Source: Mesostigma viride (taxonomy: Eukaryota > Streptophyta > Mesostigmatophyceae > Mesostigmatales > Mesostigmataceae). Taken from it: a stretch of DNA of 64,000 nucleotides. Of the stretch, positions 49,049 to 59,219 are shown piece by piece (positions within the stretch are counted from its first letter, which is position 1; each line of letters opens with the position of its first letter). The notes below the pieces were generated by a model, which worked only from the letters and a program-made list of their open reading frames with translations, did not search any database and was not told the origin of the DNA. The stretch is taken from positions 1-64,000 of the forward strand of contig RPFO01001865.1 in NCBI GenBank assembly GCA_009746045.1, read 5' to 3'. The translations under genes were made by a program, and so were the position numbers.

Positions 49049-50189
49049 GGCGATACAACGCCGTTAGAAGGACGGACTATGCCGGTAGTTGTAGTCCGAC
49101 TAGAGGAAAGACGTGAACTGCGAAGGCAGCGGGAGCAATGACCGACTGACTCCGGCACTGCCAGTGGAAGATCATGATGATGAACACTAGGCAAACACTG
49201 ATGTAATGTTCAGTGAGAGTAATAAAGAGGAGTCCGTTAGGTTAATAGCTGGATAATGATAGCTGTCCCAATTCAGTCTCAAAGGGCTTTTTAAAAATTA
49301 CCCACTTCATGCGGCCACTTTAGTTGCCAGTCGGTTCATGAGTGCCTACTAGGACTTGCCCGAAGACGTTGCGGGAAAATTTTGGACGTAAGCGATGTGG
49401 TGGCCGGTGGTGCATGGGTTGGTGGGTCAATTTTCCCGACCTGCCACCTGTCGGCGCATCGACAGGCTGCGTCGCCGGTTGCGTAATGTCGTACGTGTCC
49501 GGTCGGGTGCAAGTAAGCAAGTAATACTCCTGCCAAGCAGTCCGCCGGCCGCCGGCCGCCGGGACACGAACCGGGTTGACTTGGCGTGTCAGCAAGATTC
49601 CACGACGTCACCCCAGTATACGGTGCAAACCGTATAAGCGTTCCGCAACTCCCCACAACAGTCCAGATCAGGTTCTGGTGTGCGGAGGTCGCCGATTCTG
49701 TGCATAGGCGGACGCCCCTTGCATGCAGTTGCAAACGCCCCTTGAACATTGTGGGCGCGGGCGGGGGCAGTTTGGGGGCACGCGCCAATCATCGATCACC
49801 GCGCGCGCCCCGTTGCCATCGGGGTGGCATTTAGGCGTGCGAACGAGGCCGCTGCGGGCACCTTCCCGGGAACAGCACATGTGAAGGTAGAAGCGCCCGG
49901 AGTCACACTCGCCTCCTCCATCCCCGTTCGCTTCCACCCCCGTCCGCTTTCTCTCCATCCCCGTCCCCACCCCAATCACCCACAAGGTAAATTTCGCGGT
50001 TTCGGAGGTTTTCTTTTCGCCATCGCGAGCACTTTTTCCAGTTGGAGGCCTGTGCGGTCGGCGGAAATTTTCTTGCGTGTCCGTTTCCAGCTGCATCATG
50101 CGGAACTGAAGCGATCTTAAGTACCTGTTTTGTTTCCGAAAATTTTCGGCTTTCTTGCAGACTTTCGCACCTCGCGTCACTCGTTTTAA
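49049..50189. other. Upstream region of the KH gene; no other gene seen
   Basis: No supported gene. A block at 49520-49640 resembles 40410-40515 upstream of the exonuclease gene. The promoter of the KH gene is presumably in the right part. Confidence 0.4.
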
Positions 50190-53100
50190 ATGGAAGACGA
50201 CGCGAAGATGGACACCACCCAGACCGGTATGACGCGAATGACAGTCTCTGCAGTCGTACTTTTGCATGACTAGAATATGGAAAAAGACGTCGATCGCTTT
50301 TGCCAATCGATAAGGTTGCTAACCAGGCTTGGGTTGTACGCATTTTGTTGCCGTTTCGCCCTGCAGAGACGCCTGGGACCACGGTGGCCACCCGTATGCT
50401 GATTTCCAACACCTCCGCTGGTTCCATCATCGGCAAGGGAGGTGCTACGATCAGCGAGTTCCAGGTTCAGTCCGGGTCCCGCATCCAGCTCTCCCGGGCT
50501 GGAGAGTTCTTCCCCGGGACCCAGGACCGCATCGTGCTCCTGTCGGGCACGGTCAAGTCCATTCTGACGGCCCTGCACCTGGTGCTGACCAAGATTAACA
50601 GCGAGGTAATGAAAGATGATCAATGCCGTGTACAGCCACCCGCTGCATTCTGCTGTTTCCACAGGTTGATGGCCCTGGCTCGGCCTTCAGGGTTGCTGCA
50701 AATTCGGTGCTAATCTGTTAAATTACTTGCCGAACTTCACAGATGCTTGTACGCAGGTTTGATAGAAGAGCCATGTTGTACATGGTTTGGAGAGTCAGCA
50801 TTCGGACAGGCCGTGCACAGTCTTTGTCCTATGCCAGGGTGCACTGAAGCCGGCACATACACAACCCTGCTGTCTTCCTTCAGCTCCTGTACTGCTTTCC
50901 CCCTCTTGTTCTGCTGTAGGCTGCCCCGTATCTCCCTCCCCCCTTATTCCCCCCATCCAAGGGAATATGTGCTACATGATCTCCCAACGGAGGCTTGTTA
51001 TAATTTAATATTTTTTTTTAAATTCCCCCCCCTTTCGGGAATGCCCTCGCTTGGCCACCCATGCACTCTCACCACCCCCTTCTCTCGTACAGCTTTGCAA
51101 GGCCCTTTCCGTGTCTTTTTTTTATTTTTTTTTATTCTCTCTTGACCCTATAATTTCTTACGCCCTCTTTTTCGCCCCAAGGACAGCACCTCCTTCTGGA
51201 CCCCCCACTAACCCCCCCCCCCCCGAGCTCTTACCAAACCCTTTGTGTCCACCCCCAGGATCTTTCATCACTCCCCACTAAAGCCTATTGCCACCCCCCC
51301 ACCCCCCCACCCCGCCCCAACATTGTCACACTTCCCCCTCCCACCCATCCCCTTCTTTCTACCCCCCTCTCTTGCCACCCCCAGGATGGCAGCTCGGGCC
51401 ACTCCTCGGTCCGCCTGGTTGTGCCCAACATGGTCTGCGGCGCGATCATTGGCAAGGGTGGTGCGACTATCCGCACCTTCTCCGAGGACAGCGGCGCGAG
51501 CATCAAGCTGTCCAGCCAGGACCAGAACATGCCAGGTGTCACCGACCGAGTGGTCACGATCACAGGCACCGTGGACCAGCAGCTGCGCGCGGTGGCGCTC
51601 ATCGTGACCAAGATCAGCGAGGACCCCAACTACTCGGTCTACGCGAGCCTGCCGCTTGCCTACCCGCAAGGTAGTGTGTGTAGGCTGTCAACGTATAGTG
51701 TGTATTGTGTCCCTTAACAGTGACCCAACCATGTGCGAGGACCCGAAGTACTCGGTCTACTCTAGCCTTCCGCTGGCCTGTCCTCAAGATAGCGTGTGTA
51801 GGCTTGTCGTATAAGATACAGTGGTGCTAATAGTGACCAAGATTAGTGAGGTTTGGTTTTCCTGGTGCTAGCTGGCTGCTGGCAAGTTCAGCCTCGGGGT
51901 AATGGGCCAGGGAGCGAAGGGTATGAGCACCGAATGGTTACATGGTAGAAAATATGTAGTACATATTCGTTTGGCACCTGGGTCTGTGGGTACGTAGATG
52001 CCTCAGCGTGAACCCACCGCAGTGATTGTAGCTATGTATGCGACAGGTTATATGACCCTCTGTTGATGCATGGGCGTGGGATGAGTTGCATGGTTGGTTG
52101 TGGTGCATGACTTGTTGGCCCCTTCCGTGAGGGGGGGTCTAGCTCTACCTGTAAATATTTGTTTAACCCTGTTGTTAACCTCTCCCCCCCCTCCCCACGA
52201 ATACTGGTGCACGGTGTCAACTACTGGTCTGCAGCCGCGGCATTCCAGGCAGCTGGCATGGGCAGCTCGGGCCTGCATCTCCCATCGATGGGCGCGCCCG
52301 CCATGCCCAACCCGATGAGCCAGTTTGGCCAGGTACGCTTGTAATAAGATTGAGTAGGCCTACAATTGTATTGACTAGGCTTACAGCTGAATTGGGTAGA
52401 CCTTGCTATTGGTTGCTAGCCCCGGAAGGCTGGTATTTATAGGCCAGGGGGTGGTCATTATGCAATGGTCATTATGACAAGTAGGCTGTTCCGCTAGCTA
52501 GGCCAGGGGAACGCACAGGATGATGGGCAAGGCCACGCACCGGGCCCCTGTCATTAGGCCAAGGTAAGGAGCAGCTTCTGTTTTTGTTTACCCCCCGTTT
52601 GTTAGGGTTACCATGCTTTCGCTGTTAGTCCAGGCAGGCGCTCGAGGGCCTTCGTTTCGCCACTCCTTGTTTGATAGTGGTATCCAGCCTCACAGGGAGC
52701 ATGCATGTCTTGTCATATCACCGCACAGTGTCTTGTGACAGGTGGCCGTATCCGGCGACCAAGTGAGCATGTTTGTCTCGTTGTTACTGCACGGTGTCTT
52801 TACAGGCGTGCTACTCTGATCGGCACTCTGCATCAGCGGTGTGCCTGCCTGCTTGCCTTCCTGCCTGCCTCCCTTGGTGTGGCATGCGTGGGCTAGGTTG
52901 CATCGAGGTCTCTTATTGGGAGAGCGCGCGGTGTAGGAAGTGTACTGGTCATAGATTCAGTTATGTGGAAGAAACGTTATGTGTGTTGACCCTCCCGTTA
53001 TCTCTCCCTTACCTTCCGATTTCAAACCCTTACCTTCATATGACCCCATACCTGCCCATTACTTTCCCCTTCCTTATTCTTCCCCATGACCTTCCCTTCG

Positions 53101-54202
53101 CTTCCCTCTCTCCTTTTTTATAGCCTTCCAATTTCCCCTTTCTTCCCCATGACCTTTCTTCTCTTTGTTCCCCTCCCCCCCGCCCCATATTTGCATGGCA
53201 TCCACCCCCTCTGGCGCTGCTCGCCAGCTGGGCCAGAAGCAGCCTGTGGTGCTGACGACGACTGCCCCCTCAACGAGCCTCACTGTCGCGGTGCCCGATG
53301 AGCACGTTGGCGCGGTGGTGGGCCGCATGGGCAAGACGATCACCGAGATCCAGGCGCTCTCTGGCGCGCGCGTGAAGATCAGCGACCGCGACGACTATGT
53401 CGAGGGCACCCGCAACCGGTGGGTATTTCGTTCATGATCAAGCTAATCGTATTAACTGCACATAGCGGAGGGAACCAGCAACCGGTGGGCGTTTTGTTCA
53501 TGAGCTGGTGTCTTACATGCCGGTTGTCATGGTCACTAGTACTCACATGCCTGTTGTCATGGTCACTAGTACTCACACATGCCATGTGTCATCAGAACAA
53601 GGCTACATATTTCCATCTCCATTCATATCCATCATCCTGAACGACTCGACAACGCGGATAAGATAACGGCAGGCTCGAGCTACCATGGTGTTGATTCTCC
53701 CGATTTCTGGTCTGCGCTGGTTGTCTCACAGATCAGTAGTAGCACGTGCACCCCGTGGGGAGGATTGTACAGCAGTTGCGGTCTTTCCATTCGTACTCTT
53801 GTTGTCTTGGTATCTTGGTCTATGTCTGTTGCCTTTGTCCTTGGTCGAGGGTGTGCGCAATTGGTGTGTGGTGAGTTAGTGAGAGTTCGAGGCCTGTGCT
53901 AGTGGTGTGAATTAGTTAGCTATGCGTAAAGCAATGCCAGCAATCTTTCCATCTCTCGCCTGAATACCACAGCCTTATCTGCGCACCGTTCTTCATGGCA
54001 CTGGGGGATTGGGTGTGTGCTGCCTCTAATGCATATTTCAGCCCTGTTGTTTGTTGCCTTGCGTTGTTGCTTCTTTTCCTGCCATCTGCCCCAATTCAGC
54101 AAGGTGACGGTGACGGGCTCGCAGGAGGCGGTCCAGATCGCCCAGTACCTGATCACTCAGAAGGTCACCCAGTCCGCTGCGGATTACTCCGGCCCGCGTT
54201 AA
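50190..54202 (+). CDS. Three-KH-domain RNA-binding protein (PCBP/Nova type), six exons
   Basis: Exons 50190-50226, 50367-50605, 51385-51670, 52235-52332, 53228-53418 and 54100-54202 join in phase with GT-AG introns into 317 residues. KH1 (~20-88), KH2 (~101-172) and KH3 (~236-308) each show the nucleic-acid-binding loop: GSIIGKGGATI (GKGG 35-38), GAIIGKGGATI (115-118) and GAVVGRMGKTI (GRMG 252-255). Between KH2 and KH3 is a short Gly/Ala/Met-Pro linker (exon 4). The arrangement matches poly(C)-binding and Nova-like proteins, which bind C- or YCAY-rich single-stranded RNA to control splicing, stability or translation. The ATG at 50190 gives the short acidic leader M-E-D-D-A-K. Introns hold a retroposon tail, a decayed duplicated exon end and a fragment of repeat R. 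Confidence 0.9.
50966..51012 (+). repeat. Decayed LINE 3' end (type B-like hairpin) in a KH intron
   Basis: TGTGCTACATGATCTCCCAA then CGGAGGCTTGTTATAATTTAA: the same layout as 48581-48635 with several changes that weaken the stem. Confidence 0.65.
51722..51850 (+). pseudogene. Decayed duplicate of KH exon 3 end and its 5' splice site
   Basis: GAGGACCCGAAGTACTCGGT and CTTCCGCTGGCCTGTCCTCA repeat the end of exon 3 (51620-51670) and the first bases of its intron (AGCGTGTGTAGGCT). The donor GT is changed to GA (TCAAGATAGC). A further fragment (GTGACCAAGATTAGTGAGG, 51834-51852) repeats another part of exon 3. It is not used in the predicted transcript. Confidence 0.7.
53586..53727 (+). repeat. 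Truncated repeat R in a KH intron
   Basis: Plus-oriented copy ending TCTGCGCTGGTTGTCTCA, diverged from the others and truncated at the 5' end. Confidence 0.7.
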
Positions 54203-54534
54203 TTCTGTCTTCGTTTTCGGTTTGTTTTTTTTATATGCCAGGATTTGACAGCAATGGTGCAGAAAACACGTGTCATTGGCGTCCCCTCTGGTCACTCGGG
54301 CAGAGGTTGGCGAGTTGAGCAATGGTTGCAATCAATGACATGGATAAAATAATACATTTGTGGTATGACAGCTTGAAGCCTGATGCTTGGCTTGCCTGTT
54401 TTTTCTTGTTTTGGTTTTGATTGAAACTAAAATTTGGTTGCCTGACATGAGCAAAATGCTTACCATGAGCAAAACAATGATTCTAGTCGGGGTAAAATTG
54501 GCTCTTTTTTAGCAAATTAGCGGAAGGCGGGGGC
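54203..54534. other. 3' flank of the KH gene
   Basis: No gene; presumably the 3' UTR and flank. Confidence 0.5.
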
Positions 54535-55052
54535 CGAGATTAATTAAGAGGTACCTTGAAATTAAATAAGACGCATACCTCTATCGAGATATATGTTTGG
54601 AGGCAAGTTTCTATTGGCGTTAATTTGTACTATTGTACGACAACTGTCAAGGGTGACGGCATGTACTGAAATCGCGGATACTTTCTAGATCGATTGCGCA
54701 TTCGACGGTTAAAAAGGCAGAGCTGCGGTTGAAAGTACTGTACGTGGGGGGGACGGTGTTACAACGGGGGGGGGACGCATTTATGGGGGGGGGGATGGTG
54801 TTACAACGGGGGGGCGAGATTAATTAAGAGGTAAGTTACCTTGAAATTAAATAAGACGCACGCCTCTATCGAGATATATGTATGGAGGCGAGTTTCTATT
54901 GGCGTAAATTTGTAGTATTGTACGAAAACTGTCAAGGGTGACGGAAAGTACTGAAATCGCGGAAGTGTCGCGGGGACGTTTCTACTTTCTAGATCGATTG
55001 CGCATTCGACGGTTAAGAGGCGGAGGTGCGGTCGACTGGCAGTACTGTACGA
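54535..55052. repeat. Direct duplication, two units of ~210-235 bp
   Basis: 54535-54742 and 54816-55052 are similar over their length (GAGATTAATTAAGAGGTA ... CGATTGCGCATTCGACGGTTA ... CAGTACTGTACG). They are separated by a G-rich spacer that itself contains a repeated GGTGTTACAACGGGGGG. No coding sequence. Confidence 0.75.
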
Positions 55053-55486
55053 CGGTGTTGGACGAAATTTCCGGTTAGCGATGCGGTATAAAGCTTTGCA
55101 TGTCACGTTGTGGGATCTTAGCCCTTGCGTCGCGCTATGCTGTGGCGAACTTATTCTCCGCCGTCAGATTGCACCGTCGATGAGCGTCGATGCTCGTCGA
55201 TGAACCCAACGCAAGCCATGTGACGGAAAGAAGTAAAAATTGGTGCGGCGGCCTCTAAGGTTGAGTTTGGTAAAGTACGGAACTTGTAGCCCGGTGACTC
55301 CGCGTCGAGCAGTCCGCAGGTACTCCACCGGCGTTAATTTGTTAATTTTGTTAATTTGTAAACTGGGGACAACCTAGTCGGGGTAAAATCTATGGTATAA
55401 TCTATTCAGATATTTTATGGATGACGAAGAAGCATAGGACATGGCTATGTCACTACTGAGTAGCCCAGATTCAACAATCTCAATAT
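55053..55486. other. No gene recognised
   Basis: Intergenic; no supported feature. Confidence 0.4.
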
Positions 55487-55591
55487 TCATCATCCTGAAC
55501 GACTCGAACACGTGGACAAGATAACGGCAGGCTCGAGCTACCATGGTCCGGATTCTCCCGATTTCTGGCCTGCGCTGGTTGTCTCCTTGAT
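55487..55591 (+). repeat. Truncated repeat R
   Basis: Plus-oriented, ends GCGCTGGTTGTCTCCTTGAT; truncated within the repeat. Confidence 0.7.
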
Positions 55592-55850
55592 CCCCCCCAT
55601 GCATGCAAGCCTTAGGCTAGCTAGCACCAAGCCCGCGCAGCCAGGTGGCTTTGTCGAGTCTTACATGGCGGGCCCCTGCCCGTGCGTGGTGAGGTGGCCA
55701 CCACCCATGGACATACGGGATAGGCCATGGGAAGAAAGGGTTTTTTGCCAAGGCAGCGTTCGGTGCATTCTGTGATCTGGAGACTGATGACTGGCCATGT
55801 CGCGATTTGTGTCATGCATCATCTAGCCAGCTCGTGGCACCATGTCAAGG

Positions 55851-55900
55851 AGACAACCAGCGCAGGCCAGAAATCGGGCCGGAGAATCCGGACCATGGCC
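55851..55900 (-). repeat. Very short truncated repeat R
   Basis: Minus orientation, 3' end at about 55849 (TCAAGGAGACAACCAGCGCA). Only ~50 bp are retained. Confidence 0.6.
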
Positions 55901-56700
55901 GGTTATATTTTTTTCCCGTCTTTGTTCTTATCGTGTCGATTTCATCACGACTCTTGTTGAACTCTTGCATCGTTTGTTGGTCAAAGACTATGACCGAGAC
56001 ATTATGCTCCGTCAAGTTCGGTGTTTTTTGCAACGTCACCCACATCTGTTCGGTGCTGCCCCTTGGCACAAGCTCTACAAACAGGTACGTCGTGGACCGG
56101 CTGGATCGCATAGTATCTCCGCACATCTGAACCCTGTGATGCCAGATCTCCTTTGCGGCCGTTCCGAGCTTGGCACTGGATTCGTTGTCCACATCGTCGC
56201 GTCGCTGCCGCAACACGATGTTTTCTGGCATCCGCAGGCTTTTGGTTCCCGCCGCACATTTGAAAGTGCTGTCCTCCGGCTTTTTGCCTTTGCACCGTGT
56301 GCAGTTCTTGGACGTTTGGAATCATGGCATGGCTAACGTGATGACTGACTAGCTAGACCTTTTCAGTGGTACGTTTTCCATTTGCGGGTATTTCCTCGTA
56401 AATGGTGGGAGAGCGATCGCAGAAATGGTGCTCACCACTAGACACTCCCGGCCAGTTAGGCTCGAAACACACGCCCTGATCAAGCATGCTGTTTCCGGCC
56501 CCACCGTCTAGGTCATCTAGTCGCTCTACACGTAAGCCAGCCATAATTTCAATGCACAAGGATACACATTTCCATCACCATTCATCTTCATCATCCTGAA
56601 CGACTCAAACACGCGGACAAGATAACAGCAGGCTCGAGCTACCATGGTCCGGATTCTCCCGACAGTGGCCTGCGCTGACCAGTTGTCTCCTTGATATTAT
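55901..56700 (+). repeat. Repeat R, longest copy, with an unassigned reading frame
   Basis: About 700-800 bp matching 44588-45290 in inverted orientation, ending GTTGTCTCCTTGAT near 56695. Read in the direction of its 3' end it holds an open frame to 56336 (DYDRDIMLRQVRCFLQRHPH ... LLCGRSELGTGFVVHIVASL ... RRTFESAVLRLFAFAP). A consensus-like donor (ACAG|GTACGT) lies in the middle, near 56082. The opposite strand is also open (55845-56231, VELVPRGSTEQMWVTLQK), so coding strand and product are uncertain. It may be a captured host gene piece or a diverged LINE segment. Confidence 0.6.
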
Positions 56701-56794
56701 TATAGTTTATATAGTTAGGCGCGAAACACACGCCCTGATCAAGCAAGCTGTCTCCGGCCCCACCGTCTAGGTCATCTAGTCACTCTACACGTAA

Positions 56795-56851
56795 TTAATT
56801 AATTAGGAACATAACTCCGTTGGGAGTACATGTAGCACATATCCCTGAGAA
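56795..56851 (-). repeat. Hairpin-tailed retroposon 3' end (type C)
   Basis: Minus strand: CACATATCCC-type body, then ACATG/TACTCCCAACGGAGTTATGT hairpin (near 56812-56837) and a TTAATTAA tail (56795-56807). With 58776-58834 it makes a pair of inverted ends around the ORF1-only element. Confidence 0.65.
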
Positions 56852-57016
56852 GCTTAATAGCGTGGCACTAGCCACGAGCCACGAGGTAGCCATGGCTGAC
56901 TGCGGAGCTCATAACTTTCACGTTTGGGCACCGAATTTAGCCGTGAATATCACAATCGATGCGCCTTTCTACGACGCACATGCTGCTATAACTTTCCGAA
57001 GCATTTACGCAATATT

Positions 57017-57556
57017 ATGTCGAGCAAACGCACCTCGACGAATCGCAGTTTGGAAACTGCGATGAGCCAAGCAAATGCGCCTGCAGCTCCGGCTGCAGCT
57101 TCGCCTCCCGGCCTCGCAGGCCACGGTGACCCTAGCCAAGCGTTAGTGGTTCACTCCTCCGCGGCCTTGCCATCGGCATCGCCAGAACCTAAACGCAGCC
57201 GCTCATCCTTTCCACGCGAACCGCGTTTCAAGCTAAAAACCTTCAATGTCGACGATTACGACTGGTACAACATTGCCCCGTGCACTGCTCTGGAGTGCAT
57301 TTTCTTCGGGGATTACGCCTCGCTCCTTGAGCTGTGCCTCCACCTTCACAGCATCAATCGCCTTCTCGAGCCAGATGGCCGCAGGCTTCAAAGCCGAGAT
57401 CTGCTGCTGACGGGCCTCCACTACAACCAGCCTGACCTTCAGCACCTCGGATTCTCTGCTCACTCCTCAAGAAGTCTGACGGCGAGATCTGGGCCCCCAC
57501 CATCTCCGCAGCCACATACCGTTCCATCCTCACGGAAGCCTTTCAGCAGCACGTGA
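57017..57556 (+). CDS. LINE ORF1-like protein, N-terminal part (frameshifted)
   Basis: Starts MSSKRTSTNRSLETAMSQ. An Ala/Pro-rich head is followed by SPEPKRSRSSFPREPRFKLK and VDDYDWYNIAPC, then a helical part (ASLLELCLHLHSINRLLEP). Beyond about 57380 the frame looks out of phase, since protein-like sequence reappears in another frame near 57780. With 57857-58399 it forms one decayed ORF1. The alternative upstream ATG at 56924 adds a segment with no protein character. Confidence 0.5.
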   Translation: MSSKRTSTNRSLETAMSQANAPAAPAAASPPGLAGHGDPSQALVVHSSAALPSASPEPKRSRSSFPREPRFKLKTFNVDDYDWYNIAPCTALECIFFGDYASLLELCLHLHSINRLLEPDGRRLQSRDLLLTGLHYNQPDLQHLGFSAHSSRSLTARSGPPPSPQPHTVPSSRKPFSST

Positions 57557-57856
57557 CCCCCCTTGCCGCAGATGTGGCGGCAATGGGCGGCACGCTGGCT
57601 ACTGAACTCCCTCACCTTTCCACCACGGTCCGTCACCTCCACCTCCACCCTTCTCGCCTCGATCCACCTCCACTGCCACCTCCACCTCCACCGCCGACAT
57701 CAAGGCCCAGCTCCTCGACATTGACCAGCGCAATCGCCATCGAGGTCCTGCAAAACACCGCAGGCCTCACCGCCCAGGCGGTGAAGGGGCATTGCAGCCA
57801 AGCCAGCTCCTGCTGGCCTGGCCGGCGATGCTCCTCCCATCACGACCTGGGCGGAC

Positions 57857-58399
57857 ATGCTCAAGCAACATACCACCTCCACCACCTCCGCCGTCGCAGC
57901 CCAGCTCCAACGGCAGACGCTTGACCTCCGCCAGGAGGCCGTGCTCGCCAAGCGCAGCCTCAACGCCATACTCAAGAACTTCGACATGGAGGAAGGTGAG
58001 AATTCCGTGAAGCTTGCACGTGCGTTTGAGAGCAAAATCCTTGCACGCATGGGCCTTCTTGGTGAGATTAAGCTGACCGCCCACCGCCTCCCCCGCGCGC
58101 GGGGTAAGGCAGGGGCGCCTCCGCTTCTTCTCATCTTTGAGAGCCCAGCGGACAAGATTTCGTTTCTCAGACGCCGCAAGCGGCTCGAGAAGACTCCCTT
58201 CACCGTGGACAACGACTTGACCCTGGCACAGCAACAACGGCGACGGGAGCTATGGCCGAACTACCTCCAGCTCCGGCAGACCAAGGCGGGCCAGCCGGTG
58301 TACTGGAAGGGGGCGGCCATCTACGTCGGCCACAAGCCCTGGCACGCGACCCCCTCGACCCCCGCGGCCCCAGCGACCCCAGAAGCCCCTGCAGCCTAG
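57857..58399 (+). CDS. LINE ORF1-like protein, C-terminal RNA-binding part
   Basis: A 180-residue frame: a helical start (QRQTLDLRQEAVLAKRSLNA), then LLGEIKLTAHRLPRARGK, FESPADKISFLRRRKRL, NDLTLAQQQRRRELWPNYL and VYWKGAAIYVGHKPW, ending in an Ala/Pro tail. It is the same domain as 30459-30788 and resembles the L1 ORF1 C-terminal domain that binds the element RNA. The frame is open upstream of the ATG at 57857 to about 57785, so the start is internal. It is followed by ~375 bp of 3' UTR and the hairpin tail. Confidence 0.65.
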   Translation: MLKQHTTSTTSAVAAQLQRQTLDLRQEAVLAKRSLNAILKNFDMEEGENSVKLARAFESKILARMGLLGEIKLTAHRLPRARGKAGAPPLLLIFESPADKISFLRRRKRLEKTPFTVDNDLTLAQQQRRRELWPNYLQLRQTKAGQPVYWKGAAIYVGHKPWHATPSTPAAPATPEAPAA

Positions 58400-58675
58400 G
58401 GGAATACAGCAGCAGTAGTGTAGAATAGTTAGATAGTGGCCTTGTACATGCCCGCCTACTACAGGCACTATTCCAGCGGAGGCCTAGCATTTACATGTGT
58501 GCCTATGATGAGCCACCCTCCAGACTGATGATGCCTAGCTTTATTTTATTATGCCGTGCCCATGCAGGGAGTAACTCTCTGCTGAGAAGCCATACCCTAG
58601 CTTTTGTATAGCTATGCTGATCTTCCCCCCCATGACAGGCTCCCCCTTAGCTGGGCATACTCTTGAAGATCATGG

Positions 58676-58950
58676 GGCTGCAGGTGCCCTGGTGCACCTA
58701 GAGCAAGGGTCGTTTACATTCCCACCCTTGCAGGAAGTAGCTCAGAATGTATGATAGGCCATATGCCCCTTCTCTGGGCTATGTGCTACATATACTCCCA
58801 ACGGAGTTATGTTCCTAATTAAGTAATTAATTAATATCCCTGAGAAGGGGCATATGGCTTTTATAATACATTCTGGGCTACTTCCTCAGTGCAAGGGTGG
58901 GAATGTAAGCTACACTTGCTCTAGCTGCGCCAGGGCACCTGCACCCTCTA
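58676..58950. repeat. Inverted repeat around a type C retroposon tail
   Basis: 58676-58772 (TGCAGGTGCCCTGGTGCACC ... CATATGCCCCTTCTCTGGG) is matched in inverted orientation by 58836-58947. Between them is the hairpin and TAATT tail of the ORF1-only element (58788-58834). It can be read as two copies of the same 3' UTR placed tail to tail; a transcript would fold into a long hairpin. Confidence 0.7.
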
Positions 58951-59009
58951 CACGTAAGCCAGCCATAGTGTCAATGCAAGGCTACACATTTCCATCACCA
59001 TTCATATTC

Positions 59010-59100
59010 ATGGAGGAACTGCAACACCTTCAGCCTGGTGAGTCCCCTTTGCACCTTGTGCCGGTGGACTTCATCAAAGCCTTCAATTCCGGCCATGGGA
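59010..59100 (+). pseudogene. Relic of a LINE RT motif
   Basis: A short frame reads EELQHLQPGESPLHLVPVDF then IKAFNS, matching the motif A region of the LINE RT at 47.25 kb (FVDYIKAFDTV). Only ~90 bp are retained; it is followed by a piece similar to the 5' end of the ORF1-only element. Confidence 0.55.
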
Positions 59101-59219
59101 TGACCAGCCACGAGCAAACTGATATGCGCCACCAGCCACGAGCGGGCATGGCTGACGGCGGAGCTCAGAACTTTTGCGTCTGAGCCCCAAATTCAGTTAG
59201 GCTACTTGCATCAGATGCG

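Larger units (their letters stand above)
56852..58834 (+). mobile_element. ORF1-only LINE derivative with type C hairpin tail
   Basis: About 2 kb containing ORF1-like coding sequence with frameshifts, a 3' UTR, a type C hairpin (58788-58812) and a TAATT-type tail, but no endonuclease or RT. It resembles the half-LINE (HAL1-type) derivatives known from mammals. A ~75-bp piece near its 5' end (56868-56945) recurs at 59105-59215. Confidence 0.65.

Noticed and set aside
44927-56336. The inverted 700-bp R copies as ends of one 11-kb composite transposon
   Set aside because: Copies of R occur singly and truncated elsewhere, the interval holds an ordinary host gene (KH), and no common target duplication was seen; two independent insertions are simpler.
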